Source of the DNA: Streptomyces sp. NBC_01451
Lineage (GTDB): Bacteria; Actinomycetota; Actinomycetes; Streptomycetales; Streptomycetaceae
NCBI RefSeq assembly: GCF_036227485.1
Contig: NZ_CP109479.1
Coordinates: forward strand, 7,750,001-7,814,000
DNA length: 64,000 nucleotides
Direction: 5' to 3'
In this document: piece by piece, positions 55,048 through 63,600 of the stretch
Layout: every line of letters begins with the position of its first letter
Position numbering within the stretch: position 1 is the stretch's first letter
Position numbers and translations under genes: made by a program
The notes under the pieces: generated by a model
The model's input: only the letters and a program-made list of their open reading frames with translations
What the model was told of the DNA's origin: nothing
The model's database searches: none

Positions 55048-55635
55048 ATGACGGACACCGACTGGGACGCTGAAGCCGCCACCTTCGACGACGAGCCCGA
55101 CCACGGCCTGCGCGACCCGCTCGTGCGCGAGGCCTGGGCGGCCCGGCTGCGCTCCTGGCTGCCGGACCGCCCGGCCGACGTCCTCGACCTGGGCTGCGGC
55201 ACCGGCAGCCTGTCCCTCCTGGCGTCCGAACAGGGACACCGCGTCACCGGTGTGGACGCTTCCGCCGTCATGGTCGAGCACGCCCGGAGCAAACTGGCCG
55301 GCCGCGCCGCGGTGTTCCTCGTCGGCGACGCGGCGGCGCCGCCGGTCGGGGAGGAGCGCTTCGACGTCGTGCTCGTACGGCACGTCCTGTGGGCCCTGCC
55401 CGACCCCGCGCGCGTGCTGCGCCACTGGCACGGGCTGCTCAGGGACGGCGGGCGGCTGGTGCTGGTCGAGGGCGTGTGGGGGACGGTCAGCCCGGTCGGC
55501 ATACCCGCCGACACGCTCACCGCACTGCTCGCACCCCTCGCCGCGGACGTCCGGGTGGAGCGGCTGTCCGGCGACGCACGGCTGTGGGGGCGCGAGGTCG
55601 AGGACGAGCGGTACGCGGTACTGGCCCAGCCGTAG
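55048..55635 (+). CDS. SAM-dependent methyltransferase (class I)
   Basis: A 195-residue Rossmann-like methyltransferase. Motif I is VLDLGCGTGSLSLLA near residue 46; GVDASAVMVEHAR and FDVVLVRHVLWALPDP are motifs II and IV. The size suggests a small-molecule methyltransferase of the Methyltransf_11 group; the substrate is unknown. ATG 55048 has no leader ribosome binding site, which fits the leaderless promoter proposed upstream. It is convergent with the DUF402 gene. Confidence 0.88.
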   Translation: MTDTDWDAEAATFDDEPDHGLRDPLVREAWAARLRSWLPDRPADVLDLGCGTGSLSLLASEQGHRVTGVDASAVMVEHARSKLAGRAAVFLVGDAAAPPVGEERFDVVLVRHVLWALPDPARVLRHWHGLLRDGGRLVLVEGVWGTVSPVGIPADTLTALLAPLAADVRVERLSGDARLWGREVEDERYAVLAQP

Positions 55636-55675
55636 ACACGCGAGCAGGTTGAGAAGCGGCTTCGGGCGAGCGGGT

Positions 55676-56194
55676 TCAGATGAGCAGCGCCTCGAAGCCG
55701 CCCTCGCGTGCCAACGACTCCAGTTCGTCGAGGGCCGCCACGGCGGCGGACGCGGCCCGCGGGTCCGACTCCGTCAGACCGCTCTCCTCGAACTCGTCCT
55801 CGTCCAGCCGTCGTACGTCCGTGCCGTCCGCGGAGCGCCACAGGTCCAGGTCGAGATCCTCCACGACCAGCTCGGTGCCGGCGAGCGTGGCCGGGCGGGC
55901 GATGTCGCAGTACCAGCCCTTCAGCGTGCCCGTCGCGTCCCGTACCTCCTTCACGGAGTACCAGCGGTCCCGCCAGTAGTACTCCGTGAACACGTCGCCG
56001 GGCTCGAAGCGGACGAAGCCGAAGTCACGGACTCCGTCGGTGGCCCAGGCGGCGCGTACGGCGAGGCGTGTGCCGTCGTCGTGGAGCAGCTCGGCGGGGT
56101 AAATGATCTTCGTGCGGCCCGCCTTGACCAGGACGACGTTCACCGTGGGTGGGGAGGGGGATGAGGCTGTGGCCTCAGGCGAGTTCGCGGACAT
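55676..56194 (-). CDS. DUF402 family protein (FomD-like nucleotide hydrolase)
   Basis: A 172-residue protein of the DUF402 family. Residues around KIIYPAELLHDD, FRFEPGD-like GFVRFEPGDVFTEYYWRDRW and the LKGWYCDIARPA block are typical, followed by acidic LDLDLWRSADG, where metal-binding Asp residues lie. Characterised relatives include FomD and nucleoside diphosphatases; the substrate here is unknown. The GNAT stop lies inside its start region (20-base overlap), and GGAGG precedes ATG 56194. The two are co-expressed. Confidence 0.85.
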   Translation of the reverse strand: MSANSPEATASSPSPPTVNVVLVKAGRTKIIYPAELLHDDGTRLAVRAAWATDGVRDFGFVRFEPGDVFTEYYWRDRWYSVKEVRDATGTLKGWYCDIARPATLAGTELVVEDLDLDLWRSADGTDVRRLDEDEFEESGLTESDPRAASAAVAALDELESLAREGGFEALLI

Positions 56195-57104
56195 ACCGCA
56201 CCTCCGTTGCGCAGATCTCGTATCCGAACCAGTTGTTGATGGCGATCATCGGGCCGTTCCCGGCGTCGTTGCCGGTGAGGGCCTCCGTGTACCCGGCGGC
56301 GCGGGCTCGGTGCAGGGAGTCGTTCTTGGCGAGCTTCGCGAGGCCGCGGCCACGGAAGTCGCGGGCGGTGCCGGTCATCACGGTGCCGTAGCGGGTGCCG
56401 CCGTCGGTACGGGCCGCGCTGAAGGCGGCGGGGCGGCCGTCGACGACGGCGACCGAGGTCAGCTCGTGGCTGAGCAAGGGGTGCTGCCACGTCTCGCGGA
56501 GCCAGGCCTCGTAGTCCGTGAACTCGTAGTCCACATCGCTCGGTTCGTCCAGCGTCGTCTCCGCGTCCAGGTCGAACAGCGGGCGCGGGTCGGCGGCGAA
56601 GTCGGCAGCCGTGCGGAGTTCGACGCCGGGCGGGGGGTCCTGGAGCGGGGGCAGTTTGCCGTTCGCCAGGTCCAGGCGCAGAAAGTGCGCGCTGCGGCTG
56701 GAGCGGTAACCGTGGAGTTCGGCGAAGGCGCGGTTGCCGGGGGCGTCCAGCACCCAGGAGAAGGACGTCGTCACCCCCGCCGCCGCGAGGTGCCGCTCGG
56801 CGGTACGGACGAGGAGCGCACCGGCGCCACGCCGGGTCCGCTCCGGGTGCACGTACACGTTGACGTACCCCTGGCCCGGCTCCGGGCTGTCGTGGACGAC
56901 CGCGGTCTGGGCGGTGCCGATGACCTCGCCGTCCTCCTCGGCGACGAGTGCCCGGTAGTGGGCGTCGGGGTGGGCGTGCGCGATGTCGTACGCGACGGCC
57001 TCCGGCGTGAACAGGAGGTAGGGAAGCGCGATGCGCCGGACGTGCGCGAACGCCTCGATGCCGGGCCGGTCTTCGGTGCGAAGGGCACGCACGGTCACTG
57101 TCAT
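56175..57104 (-). CDS. Tandem-domain GNAT acetyltransferase
   Basis: A 309-residue protein with two GNAT folds. The first (about 1-140) shows VYVHPERTRRGAGALLVRTAERHL, with an imperfect acetyl-CoA loop; the second (about 180-309) shows GTARDFRGRGLAKLAKNDSL, a better Q/R-x-x-G-x-G/A match, and the terminal INNWFGYE. The layout resembles MshD-like and eis-unrelated two-domain acetyltransferases of actinobacteria. The substrate is unknown. It is divergent from the GntR regulator, 71 bases apart, and overlaps DUF402. Confidence 0.88.
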   Translation of the reverse strand: MTVTVRALRTEDRPGIEAFAHVRRIALPYLLFTPEAVAYDIAHAHPDAHYRALVAEEDGEVIGTAQTAVVHDSPEPGQGYVNVYVHPERTRRGAGALLVRTAERHLAAAGVTTSFSWVLDAPGNRAFAELHGYRSSRSAHFLRLDLANGKLPPLQDPPPGVELRTAADFAADPRPLFDLDAETTLDEPSDVDYEFTDYEAWLRETWQHPLLSHELTSVAVVDGRPAAFSAARTDGGTRYGTVMTGTARDFRGRGLAKLAKNDSLHRARAAGYTEALTGNDAGNGPMIAINNWFGYEICATEVRYVRELA

Positions 57105-57175
57105 GAACTCGGACGTTACGCGGGGGGACAGGGAGGATGCCTCTCATTTTCCGGCCCGTACGGGACAATCGCAGC

Positions 57176-57544
57176 GTGACCCTGAAGATCCGCATCGACG
57201 ACAGCGCGCCGCCCTACGAGCAGGTCCGCGCCCAGATCTCCGAACAGGCCCGGGCCGGGACGCTGCCGGTGGGGTACCGGTTGCCCACTGTGCGAGGGCT
57301 TGCCGAGTCGCTCGGTCTTGCTGCGAACACGGTCGCGAAGGCCTACCGGGCGCTGGAGTCGGACGGGGTGATCGAGACGCGGGGGCGCAACGGCACGTAC
57401 ATCGCTGCCGCGGGCTCGGCTGCGGAGCGAGGCGCGGCGGTTGCCGCGCAGGCTTACGCGGAACAGGTTCGGCGGCTCGGGCTGGGGGAAGGGGCGGCAC
57501 TTGACGCCGTCAGGGATGCCCTGCGGGCGGCCTATCAGGGGTGA
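57176..57544 (+). CDS. GntR-family regulator, YtrA type
   Basis: A 122-residue regulator with an N-terminal GntR winged helix (PPYEQVRAQISEQARAGTLPVGYRLPTVRGLAESLGLAANT split over residues 10-50, then VAKAYRALESDGVIETRGRNGT). The effector part is only about 45 residues, as in YtrA-type proteins, which often control ABC transporter genes. GTG 57176 is taken because the domain begins there. No ABC transporter is adjacent; a divergent GNAT gene may be a target. Confidence 0.9.
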   Translation: MTLKIRIDDSAPPYEQVRAQISEQARAGTLPVGYRLPTVRGLAESLGLAANTVAKAYRALESDGVIETRGRNGTYIAAAGSAAERGAAVAAQAYAEQVRRLGLGEGAALDAVRDALRAAYQG

Positions 57545-57577
57545 GAGAGGTGGTGCTTCGGCTGCGGCGCGATGGGC

Positions 57578-57605
57578 GCTTGTCGCGCCGTTCCCCGCGC
57601 CCCTT
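57578..57605 (-). repeat. Streptomyces interspersed repeat (copy 2)
   Basis: On the minus strand this 27-28 base element matches 22457-22483 with two differences. It lies in the 144-base gap between the GntR gene and the AAA ATPase gene, convergent ends on both sides. Confidence 0.7.
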
Positions 57606-57688
57606 AACAGCCTGCGGTTGCCGGTGTGTTCGACGCGGCGCCCTCGAAGGGCCTGCGGTTTGCTCCGCCCCTGTGCACGCCCCGGCGA

Positions 57689-58783
57689 CTACAGGTACAG
57701 GCCTGCGTCCGCTCCCTCTCGCTGGTCCGGGACCATGGTCGGGGTCGTGCCTCTGCGCAGGGCGTACAGCTCGGCCAGGGTGGCGCCCTCGCGGGTGATC
57801 CCCTCCTCCGTGCCCAGCCAGGTTGTCGCCTCCCGGTGGGTCAGGGGGCCCACCTCGATGCGGGCCAGGCAGCGGCCCGGGCGGACGACGGCCGGGTGGA
57901 GGCGTTCCAGGTCCTCGTTGGTGGTGACGCCCACCAGGACGTTGCGGCCCTGCCCGAGCAGACCGTCCGTCAGGTTCAGGAGACGGGAGAGTGCCTGGCC
58001 CGCCGTGTGCTTCGCCTCGCCCCTGATCAGCTCGTCGCAGTCCTCCAGCAGGAGCAGCCGCCAGCGGCCCTTGCCCGTGCCGTCCTCCTCGCCGATCGCG
58101 ATGTCCATCAGATAGCCGACGTCGGAGAAGAGACGCTCGGGGTCCAGTACGCAGTCCACCTGGCACCAGTCCCGCCAGGAACGGGCCAGCGTGCGCAGCG
58201 CGGATGTCTTGCCGGTACCCGGCGGGCCGTGGAGCAGCAGCAGCCGGCCCGCGATGTCCTCCGGTGTCGTCTTCATCAGGCCGTCCATCGCGTCCGCCAC
58301 CGGCGCGGTGTAGTTGGCGCGGACCTCGTCCCACGTGCCTGCCGAGATCTGGCGGGTCGTGCGGTGCGGGCCCCGGCGCGGGGACACGTACCAGAAGCCC
58401 ATCGTCACGTTCTCCGGCTGGGGTTCGGGCTCGTCCGCCGCGCCGTCCGTCGCCTGGCCGAGGACCTTCGCGGCCAGCTCGGGGGTGGTCGCCGTCACCG
58501 TGACGTCGGCACCCCGGTTCCAGCGGGACACCAGGAGGGTCCAGCCGTCGCCCGCGGCCAGGGTGGCGCTGCGGTCGTCGTCGCGGGCGCTGCGCAGGAC
58601 GCGGGCGCCCGGCGGGAGAAGCGTCGCCCCGGACCGTACGCGGTCGATGTTCGCCGCGTGCGAGTACGGCTGCTCGCCCGTCGCGAAGCGGCCGAGGAAC
58701 AGCGCGTCGACGACGTCGGACGGGGAGTCACTGTCATCGACGTTGAGCCGGACCGGCAGCGCGTCGTACGGGTTCGCGGACAT
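57689..58783 (-). CDS. DUF5925 domain AAA ATPase
   Basis: A 364-residue protein. The N-terminal part (about 1-130; ALPVRLNVDDSDSPSDVVDALF) is the DUF5925 region (name from memory). The AAA domain follows with Walker A LLHGPPGTGKTSALRTLA near residue 180 and Walker B LLLLEDCDELI, plus NVLVGVTTNEDLERLHPAVVRPGR, in which sensor 1 Asn and the arginine finger region are visible. Function is unknown; AAA proteins of this shape remodel other proteins. ATG 58783 is favoured over 58801. It is divergent from the GH39 gene. Confidence 0.85.
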   Translation of the reverse strand: MSANPYDALPVRLNVDDSDSPSDVVDALFLGRFATGEQPYSHAANIDRVRSGATLLPPGARVLRSARDDDRSATLAAGDGWTLLVSRWNRGADVTVTATTPELAAKVLGQATDGAADEPEPQPENVTMGFWYVSPRRGPHRTTRQISAGTWDEVRANYTAPVADAMDGLMKTTPEDIAGRLLLLHGPPGTGKTSALRTLARSWRDWCQVDCVLDPERLFSDVGYLMDIAIGEEDGTGKGRWRLLLLEDCDELIRGEAKHTAGQALSRLLNLTDGLLGQGRNVLVGVTTNEDLERLHPAVVRPGRCLARIEVGPLTHREATTWLGTEEGITREGATLAELYALRRGTTPTMVPDQREGADAGLYL

Positions 58784-58958
58784 GCCGCCATGATCCGGCA
58801 CCCGGCCGCCGAGTGCACCCGGTTTCCGCGTTGCGCGCCGAGTGTCGGTGAGTGCGGTGCCTTCGCCACGCGCGTCCGATACGTCCGGGTCCTGTTACCG
58901 GGCTGTGCACTGCGGAGGTCTGCCCTCCGCCCGTACCCCGCCGTTACTGTTGCCCTTG

Positions 58959-60386
58959 ATGGGACGTCATGGGTGGAATTCGGGTGCTCGGCGGTGGCAG
59001 CTCACCGCCCTGCTCGGTGTGGGGGCCGCCGCGCTGGCCCTGGTCCTGACCCTGCTCAACACACTGCCGTCGAACGGCGGCAGCACCGCGGGCACCTCCC
59101 GCGACGGCGACAAGGTGCACGGCACGCCCCCGGCCTCCTCGCCCGCGTCGTCGGAGCCGGACGTCGGATGGGGCTTCACCCACACCCAGTTCAGCGCCGA
59201 CGAGGGCAACGCGGCGGCCGTCGGCCGGGTCGAGGGGCTCCTCTCCAAGAACGCCGGGATGCCGCAGAACCAGCACATCATGGGCTGGGGCGCCGGCAAC
59301 CCCGAGCCGGTCAAGGGGCGTTACGACTTCACGGAGATGGACCGCCGCATCGACTTCATGCGCGCCACCGGCGCTACCCCGGTGGTCACCCTGTGCTGCG
59401 CCCCGGACTGGATGAAGGGCGGCAGCTCCGGCTCCGACAACACGGACTGGAGCCAGTCCGCCTTGGAAACCGCCCCGGAGCGCGCCCACTACAAGGACTT
59501 CGCCGCGCTCGCCGCGACCGTCGCCAAGCGCTATCCCGACGTACGCCACTTCATCGTTTGGAACGAGTTCAAGGGCTTCTGGAACAACACCGAGGCGCGC
59601 TGGGACTACGAGGGCTACACCGAGCTGTACAACCTGGTCTACAAGGCGCTGAAGAAGGTCGACGAGGACATCATGGTGGGCGGTCCGTATCTCGTCATGG
59701 ACAGCCTCGACCCGCGGCAGAAGGCGGACGCCTCCGCGACGTTCAAGGGGCCCTGGGGTGCCATGGACCAGCGGATCCTCGACGCCTTCGACTACTGGAA
59801 CACACACAGGGCGGGTGCCGACTTCGTCGTCGTGGACGGCTCCAGCTACACCAAGGACGACGAACTGCTGCCCGACGAGTTCGCGGCGACCGACAAGTTC
59901 ACCGCCGTCGGGAAGTGGGTGCGCGCTCGGACGGACGGGCTCCCGCTGTGGTGGGCCGAGTACTACGTCGAGCCCGCCGACAGCAACGACGACCGGGCGG
60001 GCTGGTCCGAGACCCGCCGCGAAGCCGTCCAGGCCGCCGGCCTGATCGCGATGGCCAAGGGCGGCGCCTCCTCCGGCTTCTACTGGAACCCCGAGGAGGA
60101 GACGGGCACCGACTGCGCGGGGTGCCTGTGGACGCCCACCTCAGGTGGTGGCGGGGGGACGGCACTTCCCATGTACGACCTGGTCACCCGCTTCGGCGCC
60201 GCCTTCCCGCCGGGCACGGAGTACCGGACCGTGCCGGTGGCCCCGGACGACCGGCCCAACGTGCGCGTACTCGCCGACGACAAGGCCGTCCTCGTGGTCA
60301 ACACCCTGGACCGGCCGATCGACGCACAGGTCGACGGGAAGCGGTTCGGGATGGGCGCGTACGAGGTGAAGTGGCTGAACCGGTGA
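58959..60386 (+). CDS. Membrane-anchored GH39 glycoside hydrolase
   Basis: A 475-residue protein. A positive N-terminus and one hydrophobic helix (LTALLGVGAAALALVLTLL) form a signal anchor, followed by a Ser-Pro-Gly linker to residue 65. The TIM-barrel glycosidase has RHFIVWNEFKGFW (acid/base Glu in NE) near residue 200 and PLWWAEYYVEP, with a Glu that is a likely nucleophile, near residue 332, as in GH39 and related clan A enzymes. The substrate is unknown. ATG 58959 is chosen for the signal-anchor pattern. It sits beside a flippase-type gene, suggesting surface polysaccharide trimming. Confidence 0.85.
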   Translation: MGRHGWNSGARRWQLTALLGVGAAALALVLTLLNTLPSNGGSTAGTSRDGDKVHGTPPASSPASSEPDVGWGFTHTQFSADEGNAAAVGRVEGLLSKNAGMPQNQHIMGWGAGNPEPVKGRYDFTEMDRRIDFMRATGATPVVTLCCAPDWMKGGSSGSDNTDWSQSALETAPERAHYKDFAALAATVAKRYPDVRHFIVWNEFKGFWNNTEARWDYEGYTELYNLVYKALKKVDEDIMVGGPYLVMDSLDPRQKADASATFKGPWGAMDQRILDAFDYWNTHRAGADFVVVDGSSYTKDDELLPDEFAATDKFTAVGKWVRARTDGLPLWWAEYYVEPADSNDDRAGWSETRREAVQAAGLIAMAKGGASSGFYWNPEEETGTDCAGCLWTPTSGGGGGTALPMYDLVTRFGAAFPPGTEYRTVPVAPDDRPNVRVLADDKAVLVVNTLDRPIDAQVDGKRFGMGAYEVKWLNR

Positions 60387-60691
60387 ACCGGTGAGCCAGT
60401 CGGTCAGTTGGCCGGTGAGCCGGTTAGTGGCTGAGCCACTCGGGCGGCCGGCGGGGCGGGCCGGTCGGTGGCCGGGCCGCTCAGCCACCCAATGTGTGAG
60501 CCACTCGCCCGCCGAACCACTCGACGGCTCAGTGGCTGAACCACTCGGCCAGTCGGTGGCTGAACCACTCGGCGGCTGATCCACCCAGCCGCCGAGAGGC
60601 TGAGCCAGTCACCGGCCCAGCCACCTCACCCAGGGAGTCACGCCCCGTCCCGCCAGCACATCCCCGCGGTCACACCCCCCCGCCATCCCCC
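60387..60691. repeat. Imperfect tandem repeats between GH39 and flippase genes
   Basis: This 305-base gap is made of degenerate repeats of a GTGGCTGAACCACTCGGC unit. Clear copies of GTGGCTGAACCAC are at 60532-60544 and 60556-60568 (24 bases apart), and GTGGCTGAGCCAC at 60427-60439. Each is a small palindrome (GTGG...CCAC). The unit resembles the last codons of the GH39 gene (GTGGCTGAACCGGTGA at 60371), so the array may have grown out of the gene end. Confidence 0.75.
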
Positions 60692-63600
60692 TCACTTCAT
60701 CGTCAGGAACCGCTGCACCAGCGAGGCCAGCAGCACCGTCAGCAGGGGCAGCGAGAACCAGAAGCTGCTCTGCAGCCAGCGGAGTTGCCGAACCCCCGGC
60801 CGCACCGCGACCCGTACGGTCTCCCGGGCCGTGAGGAGCAGGATCAGGGCGACGGCGGCCAGACCGCCCACCACCGACCACGGTGTCCAGGTCACCTGGG
60901 GGCCGATCGGGCCGGGATCGGCCTTCGGGACCTTGCCCTCCGGTTGCTGCCGCAGCGCGTACATCGTGACGTCGGAGTTGACGAACACCTTCTTCAACTC
61001 GTCCCGGCCGTCCAGGTTCTGGAGCAGCCGGTGCTCCCAGGTGGCCGAGTAGCCCACGTCCAGCCGGAGGTAGACGACCTGACTGCGGTTGACCATCAGG
61101 TACGAGTTGGGGCCCGCGTCCTTGAGTGCCTTCACCAGCCCCGACACCAGTACCGGGTCGGCCGGTGCGAGCGTCGGCTCGTACCGCACCTTCTCCATGT
61201 CCCGGGCGCCCCACGGCAGGGCCGGCGTCACGTTGTCGACGAGGTCGTTGCTCAGCCACAGTAGCCGTACGGTCGGATCGTCGTGGGCGTACACGTAGTT
61301 CATCGCGGCGACCTCGCCGGGGCGGGTCCGTTCGAAGGGCTCGTTGCCCCAACGGGCCACCAGGAAGCCGCCCATGAGGACCAGGCCCGCCATCAATGCG
61401 GCCAGCGGGGCGAGGCTGATCCGGTCCCGTTCCTGTTCCTTCGGGGTGACCCCGGTGCGCGGGAAGAGCGCGAGCGCGGCGAGCAGGGCCGCGCCGGGCA
61501 GGGCGAACATGAAGACGCGCAGGGCCATTTCGCCGCCGTACGACTGCATGCCGAAGCCCAGGAACGGGACGAAGGTGAGGACGAGCAGGGAGCGTTCGCG
61601 ATACTTGTGGTCGCGGCGGCGCCACCAGCCGTAGCAGGCGAGGGCCATGACCCCGCCGGCCAGCAGGACGCGCGTGTAGAGGACGAGTTTGTGGGTCGAA
61701 CTGCCGCCCTCGATACGGCCGGAGACGCTCGACGACACATTGCCGCCCACTCCGCCCAGCCCGCCGAAGAGTTCGTCGAAGTGTCCCGACCAGTAGGGCT
61801 CGGCCATGAAACCGACCCAGGCCGCGACGATGACGCCGAACAGGATGGGCAGGCCGCGCAGTTCGGACTTGCCGATCAGGACCAGGACCGCCAGCACGCC
61901 CAGCATCACGAACGGCGTCAGCTGGTGGGCCGGGACCGTCGCCGCGAACAGGGCGATCAACACGGCCAGCAGTACGGCCTGTTGACGGCGGTCCGTCGGC
62001 TCGACCTCCGCCTCCCCGGGCCGGACCTTCGCCCACAGCACCCGCGGTGCCCGGAACCACACCAGCAGGATCGGCACGAAGACCAGATAGAGAAGGTAGG
62101 TGAAGCCCTGTGGGGAGAAGTAGTCCTGGCCCACCCAGCCGCTCAGGACGAAGATCCACACGCCGGTCCACTTGGCGCGCCAGCTCGCCCGCAGTGAGCG
62201 CGTCAGCAGGAACAGCGGTGCGAGGTAGAGGAGTTGCATGGTCAGCGGCCACCAGCGGATGACCTCGGTGAGATCACCGACTCCGCAGGCCTTCGCCACG
62301 AAGGCGGCCCCGGCGAAGAAGCCCGGCCAGCTCCAGCGCGCGTCCAGGTCCGGGACGGCGGTTCCGGTCCGGTCGATGTAGTCGATGAACCCGAGGTGCT
62401 GCCAGGCCGTCGCGAACCGCGGTTCGGCCTCGATCACCGCGGGCAGCGCGTGCAGCGACACGACGGTGGCGAGCAGTGTCAGTGCCAGCAGTGTCCGGTG
62501 TTCCCGGTTTCCCCACAGCAGTGACGAGAACACCACGACCAGCAGCCCGGCCCCGATCAGTGTCGGCAGCGGCAGCACGGAGACCAGCCCGAGCCCGCCC
62601 ATCCGGTCCAGGTCGGCCTCGCCGAGGCGGGACGCGGGCACCCAGTAGAGCAGGAGCGCGGCGATCAGCAGACTGCCGAGGACCACTCCGCCGCGGGTGG
62701 GCAGCAGACGTACGCGCAGGGGGAGCGGTGGAGGCGCTGGCTCGGGTGGGGCGTGCGGGGTCCGCAACTCCCTTACGAGGGACGCCTGTGCGGCGCGAAC
62801 GAGTTCGGCGTCCGCGCCCGCCGGGACGGCGACCTCCCGGGAGCCGCCCTCCACCGCCGGTTCGGCGGCCTCCGGCTCCGCCTGTTTCAGCGCCCAGGTC
62901 GGCCGGTGGTCCGCACGCGGTGCCGGCGTCCCCGTGGGCGGAGTGCCCGGCCCCGGGCGGACGTCCGGACGGCGTTCCAGGTGGTCGAAGTCGAGGTGGA
63001 CGCCGAGCGCGAGTGTGTCCGAGTCCGGAGCCCAGCCCTGGCCGGGCTTACGGGAGTTGGCCGCCCGGACGTCACGCGTCCCCAGGTCGGCGAGGTCCCC
63101 GTCCGGTGCCGGGCCCTCGGGGACGGCGTCGGCCGGAGCGGCCATGACCGTCCGGTACAGCCTCGGCGCGGCGAGCGCGACGATCACCGCGAGGGACGAG
63201 ATCTCCGCGACGCCCGCTCCGGTCAGACCCATCCGGGGGAGCAGCAGCAGCGTCAGTCCGAGCACGAGGACGCACAACAGGCCCTGCATCCAGGCGAGTG
63301 GGCCGGTGCGGCTCTGGGCGCGCAGCACCGCGAAGTACGTCTCCATGACGACCCGCAGCACCGCGCCGACCGCGAACCAGCGCAGCAGCGGGGTCGCCGC
63401 GTCCGCGTAGCCCGAGCCGAAGACGCTCAGGATCCAGGGGGCGCCGACGAACAGCACACCGGCGACCGGCAGCATGATCCGCGCCATGCGCCGGAGCGCG
63501 GCCCTGGTGTTGGCGGCCAGCCGGGCCGGATCGTGCGAGCCCTCGACGGTCAGGGACGCGCCCATGTTGATGGCGAGCAGGTTGACGGTGCCGCCGATGG

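Noticed and set aside
60387..60625. CRISPR array
   Set aside because: Units are degenerate, contiguous, about 24 bases apart without unique spacers, and no cas genes are near.
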